A DNA stretch of 64,000 nucleotides from Dermacentor variabilis. Lineage: Eukaryota; Arthropoda; Arachnida; Ixodida; Ixodidae. The stretch is from positions 102,891,469 through 102,955,468 of the forward strand of contig NC_134574.1 in the NCBI RefSeq assembly GCF_050947875.1, read 5' to 3'. The position numbers and the translations under genes are program-made. Shown here piece after piece: positions 10,601-20,420 of this stretch (within the stretch, counting starts at the first letter, position 1; each line of letters opens with the position of its first letter). The notes under the pieces are model-generated. The model ran no database searches. It was not told the origin of the DNA and was given only the letters and a program-made list of their open reading frames with translations.

Positions 10601-10739
10601 TTATGCGCGAGAACAGAACTCTGGAGCTAGATATAAGCTGAAGTACAACGATATGATTTATGATTGCAAGTCTTATATTTACGATGGTACAACAAATTCC
10701 GTACGGGAGTACATTCTATAGCAAACAATGCGTCAGCCG

Positions 10740-13420
10740 CCGTGGCTCAGAATAGACACGGCGGATCGCCTGTCCGTCATCGTTATCAATTGTAGGAGCC
10801 TGAAGAATAAAACAGACGTATTCTCAAGCCTTCTGCGCATTTCACAACCGGATATTGTCATCGGGACAGAATCGTGATTCGACCCTGGCATATCGGATTG
10901 TGAAGTGTTTCCATCCGAATACATAGCTTATCGAAAAGACCGTAATCACCAGGGAGGAGGTCTGTTCATTCTTGTACATGACAGAATCAGAAGTGTACCG
11001 TTATAATGTGATGCTTCTTCAGAATGTATTTGGTGCAGAGTTTTGGTTTCTGGTGGTAACAGCCTTGTGGTGGGATCGTTTTACAGGCCACCATCTTCAA
11101 CAACCATTATATATAGAACCATTTCACAGCCTTGCACGATCACTGTTGGTCTTATCATAGGAAACTATTCTACTTGGGGGCGATTTTAACATGTCTGAAG
11201 TTGTATGGCGGGACCGCTATCCTGTAGCGACGAGCGCCCCGGCCCTTTACTTGGCCTTCATTGAACTAACGCGGAACAAGGAACTTGCTCAGTTTGTAAA
11301 TTTCCCAACGCGTTACGGTTCAGCTGAGGGCAGTACGTTGGACTTTTTGTTTAGCAACAACGATGATTTAGTTGAAGCAGTTACGGCAGCACCAGGATTA
11401 AGTGATCATGAGGTCGTAAATGCCACAGAAGTGTGCAAGAAGTTACAGGTTAGCAGGAATTGCCCAAGAAAGATTTTTATGTATGAACAGTGGAATTATA
11501 ATGCCATAGATGAAGAGTTACACTTATTCCTGCCAGTATTGCTGGAATAGAGCAGTCAGTACAGCATAGAAAGATTGTGGGCTCTGTTGAGAGACAAAAT
11601 CCGGTCTTTGGTCGCTAAATACATTCCCTCAAGAGTGATATCTAGACGTAGAATGGATAAACCTTGGATTAACAAAGAACTGCGTCTGTCAATAAGAAAG
11701 AAGGCCGGAGTATACGAGGCACTCGAGATAGCACTAAGTCAGAATATATATGGCAAGCTTAGAACTCTAACTAAAAACTTGAAACAGCAATTAAATGCTG
11801 CAAAAAGAACATACTTGTCGCTAGCGGATAAAATAAGATCTAATCCTAAGGAGCTATATGGCGCTATGTCAAAAGTAACAGAAAAGACAGTGTTGGCGTT
11901 CCGGCTCTCCGGCATGAAAGTTATATGTTAACCGATGACACACAAAAAAAAAAACCTGATTGCTTTAACGAATATTTTCACTCCGTCTTCACAGCACGTC
12001 GTCATACTCCGATATACCTGAATTACACGAACAATTACCTCAATTGCATGACATCGTTTTAAATGAGACTGGAATTAGGGCTCTGTTGTGCCACATTAAT
12101 TCTCATTCTGCTCATGGTCCGGATGGTATACCAAATCACGTCTTGAAGCGCTGTTCCCACAGTATTGCTTCTATCTTGGTTGAATTATTTACCAAGTCAA
12201 TAAATTCTCAAAGATTACCTAGCGACTGGAAATGGCCCATGCAACTCCCATATTTAAAAGTGGTTGTCGTGATTCGGCAAGCAAGTACAGACCGGTGTCT
12301 TTGACATCTGTTTGTTGTAAAACACTAGAACATGTTATTTACTCTGGTCTTATTAAGCATATTCATGACCATGATTTTTTTTTCATCCCGACCCAGCATG
12401 GATTTCGCATGGGATTATCCTGTACCACTCAACTTACTGAATTCATACATGACGTTGCACTCGGCTTCAACAATAATACACAGATATATGCTATTTTTAT
12501 TGATTTTCGAAAGGCGTTTGATGCAGTCCCACATGACTTACTTTTGCGCAGACTGTCATTTCTTGGTCTCCCCGATTCACTTTACGGTTTGCTTAAAGAT
12601 TGTTTGTATAAACGGCAGCAAAAAGTGGTTCTGAACGGTGCGACGTCGAGAGCGGTCAATGTTCGGGTGTGCCTCAAGGGTCGGTCCTTGGGCCATTGCT
12701 GTTCCTCATTTTTATCAATGACTTAAGTGAAGGCTGTGTTTCAAATATCAGACTGTATGCGGATGATTGCGTTGTGTGCCATCCTGTGTCACGCGCCGAA
12801 CATACGAGTGTGTTGCAGTTTGACCCCCGAAAAAATTTGTTCCTGGTGTGCTAAATGGAAAATTGATTTGAACGTAGCAAAGTGTTATCATGTTAAATTC
12901 ACGAACAAAAAGAAAAAGGTGCCCAGTTCATACTCTCTAAATAATGTTTTAGTGCAATGCGTTGACGAAGTCAAATACCTGGGCGGCACTTTGACTGCGC
13001 CATGAGACTGGACATCTCACATTGACATAACAAGCACTAGAGCGTGCCGCCTTTTGCACCTCCTCCAGAGGAACTTCAAGTATGCGCCCAGACCATTGAA
13101 GGAAGCTTTGTATCTTACAAATATTAGGCCGGTGTTAGAATACGCTTGCGCAGCATGGGGCACCTTCACAAAAGTTCTTTAAGATAAGTTACAGCGTGTT
13201 CAGAAAAAGGGCTGCAAGATTTGTCAAGGGCATCTACGACTACAAAATTAGAAGTTCGCAAATCAGGGGAAATCTAGGGTGGAAGTTGCTGTCCACACGC
13301 AGAAAAAGAATCAGGTTGAAGCTTTTACACAACATTAACAGCGGCAACACAGGAATCGATAAGAACCTCCTCATTATCAGTCTAAGAGGCGCGACAATCC
13401 CAAGAAAATAGGGGCCTACC
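10740..13420 (+). pseudogene. L-C ORF2 (EN plus RT), broken, U1
   Basis: EN parts: VIVINCRSLKNKTDVF near 10770, IVIGTES, a GGGLFILVHD block near 10955, LLGGDFNMSEV near 11180 and LSDHEVV near 11400. The linker is at 11575-11931. RT parts: FKSGCRDSASKYRPVSL (12250), FIDFRKAFDAVPH (12500), [19 protein letters not shown] (12672), LYADDCVV (12755) and VKYLGGTL (12970). Many stops and shifts are present, including a 4-nt deletion just before PQGS shared with U2 but not U3. Confidence 0.82.
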
Positions 13421-13763
13421 AAAGTCGTATTAATATGTTTAAATTTTCATTCTTTCCGCGAACACTTGCAGTGGAATTTGCTCCCGGATGAGGTAGTGTC
13501 CGCACCCAATTTTTCGTCTGCCATAGAGAACTTTACATGAATCTGTTTTAGACAATATTTACAGTGTGCGGTTTTATGCATTGTGCAACAAATTTCATAA
13601 ACTGATATTGTTAGTATTGGATGTGTTGTCTTTTTCTACTAATTAGGATGATTGTATTTTAATACCATAGCTGATATGATGCCATTGTTCGCGAAGTTGA
13701 CCTTTATGTTTGTAATTACCCCCCCCCCCTACAATGCCCAACTCGGGCGCTCTAGGTATCCGT

Positions 13764-13765
13764 AA

Positions 13766-13820
<55 letters not shown>

Positions 13821-13823
13821 ATA
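13764..13823 (+). repeat. AATA microsatellite, 3' tail of L-C, U1
   Basis: Fifteen perfect AATA units sit between the L-C 3' end (CTCGGGCGCTCTAGGTATC) and resumed L-A sequence (CCTGATAACC). Short tandem repeats are a usual LINE 3' terminus. Length is 60 bp here, 24 bp in U2 and 33 bp in U3. Confidence 0.9.
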
Positions 13824-14946
13824 CCTGATAACCAAAGATGCTCATGACATTTGGAACTCCCCGAACCTTTCTTTCCCACTTATTTCGGTTGCACCCTTCC
13901 CAAACATAATTCTCATTCACTGGCGGCTTTTCCCAGTCTCTAAGGTACGTTTCTATAACGGCATACACCCCTATTTGTTTTCTATTTATCTGCTCCTCAA
14001 TCTCTGCCCACTTTGCCTTTCTTCTGCCGCCCTGTATCTTTACGTAGCCTATTGCATGGCGAGCTCTCTTCCTTGTTTTCCTCCTATTTAGGTTATTGAC
14101 GGCGATGCTATTCTGAGGTTCCCTTAGGGGACCTTCTTCATTACTATCTACTCTGGCGTCCTGAGCGCCCGCGCGACGCCTAAAACAGCAACAGCGCGAC
14201 CAGCAAGTCGCCAGCCCACTTCCCGTGCACGCCTGTAATTGAAGTGGATCCCGTCTCGTTCAAAACAGCCACACCTTCTCACTTCCCTGTTTACTTCGAC
14301 AACCTCGAAACCTTTCTCTCGACACATTTTCCATGTCGCGTCATTAGCAGCCAGTATACGGCTCCTTGTACGTGACTTTCACGTGCAGGCACCTCCGGCA
14401 CCGTGCACACCACGATCTGCACATGAGGGGAAAGCTCGCGCAAGTCGTCTACCCCTTCGCCAAGCGCTGGGCTAGTCCTGTCTCTTTCCTGTTTAGGACG
14501 CCATTTAGCCCACCTGCTACTAGAAAGAGTTGCGTCCATTTCGTTTTCCGAGAACTTTGCTTTTGCTCACTCCATGATAGAACCCACTGTCTGCGCTGGA
14601 AATGTCCCTGTCGCCAGTCTTCTATCGCCTTTTACCCTCTCCACAATTGCTTCTGAGTATACCTAGCCAACTTTGAGTCGCTGGCGATAATCACCATACT
14701 CTCTCCTACATGTCCCTGCTTCCCTTTGTCCTTTTGCGCGTGATTCGGACTCGACAAAGGGCACTGACCCCCGCGTTCTTGCTTTTTGTGTGTGGTGGCC
14801 TCGAGGTAGGGGCCGCTCGATACGCGCAGGATCTAAATCCATAAAATGTCGCAAAGTAATCCTCACCGATGCTTTCAAAGCAATCAGTGCCGCACAGACT
14901 TAAAGTATGACACGATTTCGCACGTGTTCAACCACGCGGCCACGTT
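13824..14946 (-). pseudogene. LINE L-A, segment 1 (SGNH/esterase-like ORF1 and EN start), U1
   Basis: On the minus strand, MVIIASDSKLAR near 14670-14695 matches SGNH-hydrolase block I (GDS-like, Ser kept). DLRELSPHVQIVVCTVPEVP (14380-14450) looks like a central strand, and ERDGIHFNY near 14241 matches block V (Asp-x-x-His). The start of the APE endonuclease follows: KWAEIEEQINRKQIGVYAVIE, YVWEGCNRNKWERK and EHLWLSG. Esterase-type ORF1 is known in CR1-group LINEs. Frames shift several times. The 5' limit is taken where homology to 1940-2060 ends. Confidence 0.75.
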
Positions 14947-14995
14947 CTCACTTTCCTACCATTACTATTAGCAATAGTAATGGTAGGAAAGTGAG
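14947..14995. repeat. Perfect 23-bp hairpin, U1
   Basis: Arms 14947-14969 and 14973-14995 (starting CTCACTTTCCTACC) are perfect inverted copies around a 3-nt loop AGC. CTATTAGCAA occurs again just after the right arm, as if the inverted copy had been inserted between two copies of that word. U2 has the same hairpin at 29327-29375; U3 has a 40-bp direct duplication at this place. Confidence 0.9.
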
Positions 14996-15069
14996 TTCCA
15001 ACTATTAGCAATTCTCGCCCCCCTGAATTACCTATTTTCTAAACACATTTCCCCCTCCGAAAAAGACAA

Positions 15070-15800
15070 CATTTAAGATGCCCTCGGGCGAAAAGAATAA
15101 AGAGAGAAAAAAGCAAAGATAGGAAAGGCAGCGAGGTCAACCAGAAGAGCATCCGGTTTGCTACCCTACACTGGCGGTGGGGGAAAGAGGAAAAGGGCAG
15201 GAAGTGTGCACTGAGGGCGTGTGGGCGGGACTCTATGCACAGGGACACTATAAACGGTCTCGTAAGCCGGTGCACTTCAAGTATTGCATTAATGCACCAT
15301 TCGCTTTTCGTGCCAGTGACGGGTGTGGCCCCGGTCCGAGTATCTTTGACTCGTTGAACGGTCTTAAGTCCAGTCGGTGTAAAGTTTCCCGCAGAGAGAG
15401 GCGTTGTACATCGTAGCGGGGGCCGGTACACAATAAGTACTCGATGGTCTCCTCGCACCCACAGGAATCGCACATCGGGCTGTCGGCCATTCCCAAACGA
15501 TAAGAGTATGAGTTCGTGAACGCTACGCCCAGCCACAAGCGGTACAGCAAGGTTGCTTCACCGCGGGAAAGGCTAGATGGCAGTTGTAGCCGTAGCGCGG
15601 GGTCCAGTTTATATAATCGGCAATTGTAGGCACTTGAACTCCAGAGATCTTGCGACTTATTGCGTGCATGTAGGCGAAGTTCCCTGGCAGCGTCCGACCT
15701 CGCCAAAGGTATTGAACGCGTCTGGGTATTTTCGTGGGCAGACCGGGCAGCCTTGTCGCGAAAATAATAAAGCTGTTAAAGAAGCACTTGCTTGGTATCA
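15070..15800 (-). mobile_element. LINE D, 5'-truncated C-terminus and 3' UTR, U1
   Basis: The 152-codon frame at 15248-15706 gives SLSRGEATLLYRLWLGVAFT, then MCDSCGCEETIEYLLCTGPRY, a CxxC...C zinc-knuckle-like C-terminus, and ILGPGPHPSLARKANGAL. This is the C-terminal tail common in I/R1-type arthropod LINEs after RNase H. RT and RNase H themselves are missing. The pyrimidine-rich stretch to about 15070 is its 3' untranslated part. U2 carries the same copy, so it is older than the duplication. Confidence 0.72.
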
Positions 15801-16599
15801 TTCCGATAAGACGCAGCGTGATTTATAGCCTTTACAAACGAGGCAGGGTGAAAAGCTCGCAGCTCAAAAGAATCAACAAGAGTTATGCACGAAGCAACTA
15901 TAGCAACAGTTAAACATGTGCGAAGCTACGCATAAAATAGATGTGAAAACATGAAGTGCGCGACAGCTGGTGCGAGGATTTACCGGGCCACATATAACCA
16001 ACAATTTCAGCTCTTGCAAAGTTCAGTAGTTTTAACATACAACACAATGCGATCGTGCAGTCCTGCTGCCTAGCTAGCGCAACGCGGTAAAGAAGCGGAA
16101 AACAGCGTAAGCGGCAATGAGGATTTCTAACTTTAGCGAAATACCTTTAAACCGCATGCCGTACTGCAGACGAACTTCCTCGCTTACGTGTCTAACTATG
16201 ATCGAGTGGGAAAAAATACCGACGCGACACTGGAAAGGATGAGAACAAGAAATTTCCTGCCGAAGCGACGATTCATCGCTACCGTTGCTGCCGCTGATGA
16301 GGCTTTGCGGGGAATGATCAGAACCGTATCGCCGGCACGTTTTCGCCGGCATTTGAGCCCCCCCCCCCCCCACCCGGCAACAATTCTTCTCCGACATTCC
16401 TTGAAGCTTTAACCACCCCACACATGCGAAGGGCGTGGCCCATTTTGCTCTGAAAACGTGAATAAAACTGAGAAGCACTGTCAACGACACAACAAACTAC
16501 GGCGCGTGGCTGACTCGTCTCCCGTGTGTTCTGCGTAAGGCCACCACCAGTGGCGCGTCCATCGGCGCGCACTACGCGTTTAGATGACAAGCGATAGTA
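15801..16599. other. No gene seen; indel-rich spacer of U1
   Basis: No domain is recognisable. Relative to U2 the stretch about 16396-16590 is extra (U2 passes from CTCCGAC almost directly to GACAAGCG), and a C run at 16358-16371 is 14 long against 6 in U2. The source of the extra 190 bp is unknown. Confidence 0.5.
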
Positions 16600-16740
16600 A
16601 GAGAAGAAAGTGCGACCGGCGAAAATCGTTTTCGCCCACACCGCGTCGAATGTGCACAATGCCCTCTGGAGCTCCCTGGCACGTTAGCCGCTGTAACTAT
16701 CTATGACTCCCCTCAGAAGCATTGCAGAAACTGCAGCGCT
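16600..16740 (+). repeat. R130 dispersed repeat, U1 copy
   Basis: The core GTCGAATGTGCACAATGCCC, then CTCTGGAGCTCC and a second block CTGTAACTATCTATGACTCC recur at 30795-30935 (U2), on the minus strand at 55190-55290 and 58850-58945, and in swapped block order at 63430-63545. It is non-coding and of unknown class. The swapped order at 63.4 kb suggests that the parent sequence is tandem. Confidence 0.6.
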
Positions 16741-16913
16741 TCCCTTTCTACTAACGTGCGAATACAGAGGGGACATAAATAAATACATACATAAAAGACA
16801 TACATAAATAAAACTGTAGAGAGAAGCAGTGAAAAAGAAGGAGAGGGAGAAGAGGCATATTCCATACAAGAGATGGTGGGAGGTAGAAGTTGTTGCTGGG
16901 CGAGTTGGTTGGG

Positions 16914-17061
16914 ATCTAAAGAATACATTGTTGCGCCAAAAAAGGGAAATAAAGACTTGGGAAGGAAGAGTACGAAAAGACAGCGCTCAATCTGCCTTTT
17001 CGTACTCTTCCTTCCCAAGTCTTTATTTTCCTTTTTTGGCGCAACAATATATTCTTTAGAT
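16914..17061. mobile_element. 66-bp-arm foldback insertion, U1 only
   Basis: Arms 16914-16979 and 16996-17061 pair with two mismatches around a 16-nt loop. The insertion is flanked by AGATGGTGGGAGGT at 16871-16884 and 17058-17071, a 14-bp direct repeat. U2 has one copy of that word (31072) and no insertion. It is either a foldback mobile element or a templated snap-back event. The arm word GCGCAACAATATATTCTTTA resembles the 58966-59054 foldback. Confidence 0.8.
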
Positions 17062-17313
17062 GGTGGGAGGTGACGTGAGAAGGCAAGGAAAACCCACTGC
17101 TATACGACAGTGGTTGCGGGGAAACAGGATAAGCTTAAGCTCAAGGTACGGTACCGTACGTTGCTGTTATTTCTGAAAAATAAACGCCATGCAAATATGT
17201 CAAGCGGGCAATTTACGCAGGGCGTGCAGAAGCAGGGCCGCATTGATGAAATCGCACCGCAAGTTTGAGGAGACACTACGGAAGCGGTCGACCCTCAAAT
17301 CAACTCTTTTGTG

Positions 17314-17540
17314 CCCGCCGCGTTAGCTTTGCGGCTATGGCATTGCTAGACGTCGCGGATTTGATTTTTCGCCCCCGTCGCATTTCAACGGGGCCGAAAT
17401 AGAAAACGCACCGGCACTTAGATTTTGGGACGCGTTAAAGGACATCACGGGAGTCAAAATTAATCCGGAGTCCGCCACTACGGCGTTCCTCATATTCCGA
17501 GTGTGGCTGTGGCATGTGCAGCCCCATAATACAATTCAAA
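17314..17540 (+). mobile_element. Diverged tRNA-headed SINE, U1
   Basis: The head GCCGCGTTAGCTTTGCGGCTATGG has an A-box-like TTAGCTTTGCGG. The GTCGCATTTC, CACTACGGCGTTCCTCAT and GTGGC(T)GTGGCA body words align with the other SINEs at lower identity, so it is an older subfamily. A U2 copy lies at 31328-31557 and a minus-strand head at 54530-54600. Confidence 0.7.
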
Positions 17541-18153
17541 TTTAATGCTTTTGCCACAGTGCGATGTGTCATGTGAGGCAATGACAACGTTCAACCCTCT
17601 CAGAGGTTATAAAATACGGCGCACAATAACGCCTGAAGCAAACACCTCTCCCTGTGCGTTCTGTGTACTACGCAAAAAAACAGCAGGGTTGCACGCAAGG
17701 TAACGTTTAACATCAACTCACCACTCTCGTGCTAGCTCAAACGTTGAAGAAATTAAGCTGTAGCCGTCAACATCACCACCAATTATCGTCAAGCAAAGCA
17801 TCCAGCACGGAAAGCTTCGCTTGCATCGATTCCCACAGTACGTGGGATCTGCATAATTTTTAATGCCATTTCTTATTTTCTGTTTGACTTTTCGATTATT
17901 TTCTCTACTTTTAACATTTTTTTTGTTTCACATTCAGCCAAAGTATATTAATCACATGTTACGAAGGGTACGTACGGCCACAAGTTCAGTTCAGTTCACC
18001 TTCAGTTCAGTTCACCACAAGTTCGCCTTCCGGTTAGATGGGCTGTCATACTTGCTGCCACTTCGTCGAGCCGCAGAAGGTTAATTAAAGTGAATTCTTG
18101 CTTTGGTCCAATCATTTAAAAAAAAACACGTGAGGCGTGGCCATGCACGGCGT
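17541..18153. other. Spacer at U1/U2 junction
   Basis: No coding domain is seen. The stretch holds a pyrimidine-rich part (17865-17940), TTCAG-type short repeats (17984-18020, CAGTTCAGTTCACC) and A-run/CACGTGAGGCG just before the unit start. The same spacer precedes U3 at 31558-32160 with more TTCAG units. Confidence 0.6.
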
Positions 18154-18727
18154 GGACTCTGTGGCCGACGACAGTTTCGCACTGTCTTGGCTTGGTGCGG
18201 CTCGGCTCGCAACATATGGTGCGAGCCGAAACTTACCGACTCCTTACCGTCCAGTATGCCATACGGAAGGCCTTCCCGTACAGTAAAGTGCGTGCACGCG
18301 CAGTCCTTGACCGGTACGGTAATTTACCGCACTTACTGTACGGTAACTTCGCGCTGCTAAAACTCGCTAATAAAGGCACAACTGCATAAAAACGCGTGAA
18401 CAGATTCCAGCTGTTGTAAATTGGTTTAGATAGTCATTTAGCCTGTCTCGCTCCAAAATGAACGCGCAGTGGTCGCTACGCGTCAAATCTGGCTTCGTAA
18501 GCGCTCCGCGCTGGAGCTTTGTACACACTGTGCTTTTTGTTGTGCACTAATAAGCCAATGTGTGCAGCTCGGGTCTGCGCCAAGATGGAGACGCGACTGC
18601 TGGAACCTGGCTCATTCGTGCCGATGTTTTCTCGCGCTTAGAACAACAGAAGTAAGGTTGGAGCTACACCGTAGCACACGTCGAGTATTCGCAAATCAGC
18701 ATTTCTCCCGCTCACGCTAGCGCACAT

Positions 18728-18979
18728 TTGTTCAGTGTTCGCGTTGTTCAGACTCAGCTGGTTGCTCTCTATTATGTTTCAGCGGTGACGACCTCGATCT
18801 CACATTCGATCCCGAACGACAATACCAGAATATGCTCCAAGCACTTTGTCAGCGGAGAAAAAAGCACTCGGCTGCCAATTCGCCAAAACCTCTACCATTG
18901 TGAGGTGCAAGGCACGCTCCAAGCAATGAAGCTACAAATGACAGTTGAAAAACGTCCACGGGCATATTCGCTGACTTAA
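18728..18979 (+). pseudogene. THAP-domain-like relic, U2
   Basis: Copy of 579-830 with the same NTRICSKHFVSGEKS core. The translation is the same as that of U3 and differs from U1 at a few residues. Confidence 0.45.
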
Positions 18980-19062
18980 GTGGCATGGAAAAAAGTTTTG
19001 TTAACTTACTTTGAGTTCAACATCGTAAGCATGCTTGCTTTGTTGTGACAAACACTTTGCGA

Positions 19063-19299
19063 CCTGCGGTGGTTACTTAGCGGCTATGGTGTTGGACTGC
19101 TCAGCACGAGGTCGCGGGATCAAATCCCTGCCACGGCGGCCGCATTTCTATGGGGGCAAAATGCGAAAGCACCCGTGTACTTAGATTAGGTCCACGTTAA
19201 ACAACCCCAGGTGGTCCAAATCATTGCGGAGTCCCCCACTACGGCGTGCCTCATAATCAAATTGTGGTTCTGGCACCTAAAAATCCATAATTGAATTTC
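19063..19299 (+). mobile_element. tRNA-headed SINE, U2 copy
   Basis: Orthologous to 914-1148: same flanks, same head (GCGGTGGTTACTTAGCGG) and same body, few substitutions. Confidence 0.82.
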
Positions 19300-19368
19300 A
19301 GCACTTCGCTGAGATGTCCGTGCTGTTTACTTCTTTGACACGATACACATGGTTGTAGTGGTAAATTC

Positions 19369-19905
19369 CAAAGTTAGCCTCGATGTCTTCGATTGCCTTA
19401 AAATCACTATTTAGAACGACCGACAGGTTTCAAACCAGCGCCGCAAAAGCATGCCTCCTTAGCAGTGGCCGCCTCAGCAGTGTTTCGCGGAACTGACACA
19501 GTGACACGGAATTGACACGGCTGAGCGCATCGCTGCGCCGCCTGAAGATTGAAGGTAAACAATTCTATGAAAAACGGGAAAGTTTGAGTGCCCCGCATCA
19601 CTGGCGTGGTGTCCTCATATGTGATTCCTATATCTTGTGAAAAAAAAAGTACGTGTGACAGACAGACAGACAGCTGCTTGAAGGGCCGTGCCGTGCCTAA
19701 ATGATGTTGCGGCAGTCACGCCTAATTGCGGCCTCCAGGGGGCATTATGACCTCCCAATACCGGAGCTCTCCTCTCCCGCACCCCTCTCGTGACGTCACA
19801 ACCAACCCCCGAGGCGGCGTGCTCGGCAGCAGCCGCAGTCGCGAATTCTGAGTAAGAGGCAACGCATTCCTGAATGCGCCAGTATGCATGAATGTGTCGT
19901 GGTAA
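19369..19905. repeat. M500 repeat, first copy in U2
   Basis: Orthologous to 1220-1752 and nearly identical to it. The following frame 19892-20131 translates identically to 1739-1978, whereas U3 differs, the reverse of the pattern in the first kilobase. Confidence 0.65.
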
Positions 19906-20420
19906 ATTCACCTTTTGCATGTTCCGATTGTGCATGCACTGGCTGTCCCTAGAGTCGAGTGCCAGAATCGTTTCGTACGGCGCATGGCCTCCGAGATTTA
20001 CCGCGGTGGACCTAGGAGGCCATGTACGGCGACGTTGGTTCGTTCAGCAGACGACGTGCGCACATGCTTTGGTGGGAAAGCGAGAGCTTGGCGGCGTGGT
20101 TGAACACGTGCGAAGGCGTGTCATACCTTAAGTCGGTGCGGCATTGATTGCTCTTAAAATATAGGCGAGAATTAATTTGGGGCATATTAAGGATTTAGAT
20201 AATATGCGTATCGGTTCTTGCTAGAAGGCGTGTGCTCTGAATTGTATTTGCATTAGAAAAAAGCCGTGCAATACATGGCAAGAAAGCCGGGAAAGCGTGC
20301 AGTGTGCGGGGCGTCCCTCAAGGCAGATGAGGGGACATTTGAGAAAAAGAAGATCAACTCCCGCATGAAAAAAAAAAGAAAAGACACGGTGAACTCCCAC
20401 AACCAAATCCTCTTTGGTGA
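19906..20420 (+). repeat. Inverted L-A-related fragment, U2
   Basis: Orthologous to 1753-2270. GCGTGGTTGAACACGTGCGA begins near 20094. Runs of A differ in length from U1. Confidence 0.45.

Larger units (their letters stand above)
9288..13823 (+). mobile_element. LINE L-C, full length but decayed, inserted in L-A, U1
   Basis: A 4.5-kb plus-strand LINE with 5' region holding a partial ~400-bp duplication, ORF1 with a 2A-like start, ORF2 with EN and RT, a 3' untranslated region and a terminal AATA microsatellite. It interrupts the L-A endonuclease between EHLWLSG (13824 side) and SMSGEKTW (9287 side). The RT and ORF1 motifs fit the Jockey/CR1 group. I could not settle the target duplication. 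Confidence 0.83.
1..18153. repeat. Tandem unit U1 of the LINE array (left end cut)
   Basis: The first bases of the window recur at 18154 and 32161 with only scattered changes, and the same ordered set of elements follows each time. U1 is the most complete unit: THAP-like relic, SINE, M500, L-A 3' piece with a second M500, L-B, L-A middle piece, L-C, L-A 5' piece, LINE D, R130, foldback, diverged SINE and spacer. Its true start lies upstream of the window, since U2 and U3 share about 60 further bases before this point. Period to U2 is 18,153 bp. Confidence 0.9.

Noticed and set aside
13643..13968. Minus-strand frames with YLFIYLFI repeats
   Set aside because: These are just translations of the AATA microsatellite joined to L-A sequence.
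14947..14995. Bacterial-type terminator or CRISPR-like repeat
   Set aside because: The setting is eukaryotic transposon sequence, there is no T-run or spacer array, and the hairpin is better explained by a snap-back rearrangement.
15248..15706. A host zinc-finger gene
   Set aside because: The CxxC...C tail and RLWLGVAFT words are those of LINE C-termini, and the frame is 5'-truncated and followed by a LINE-like 3' untranslated region.
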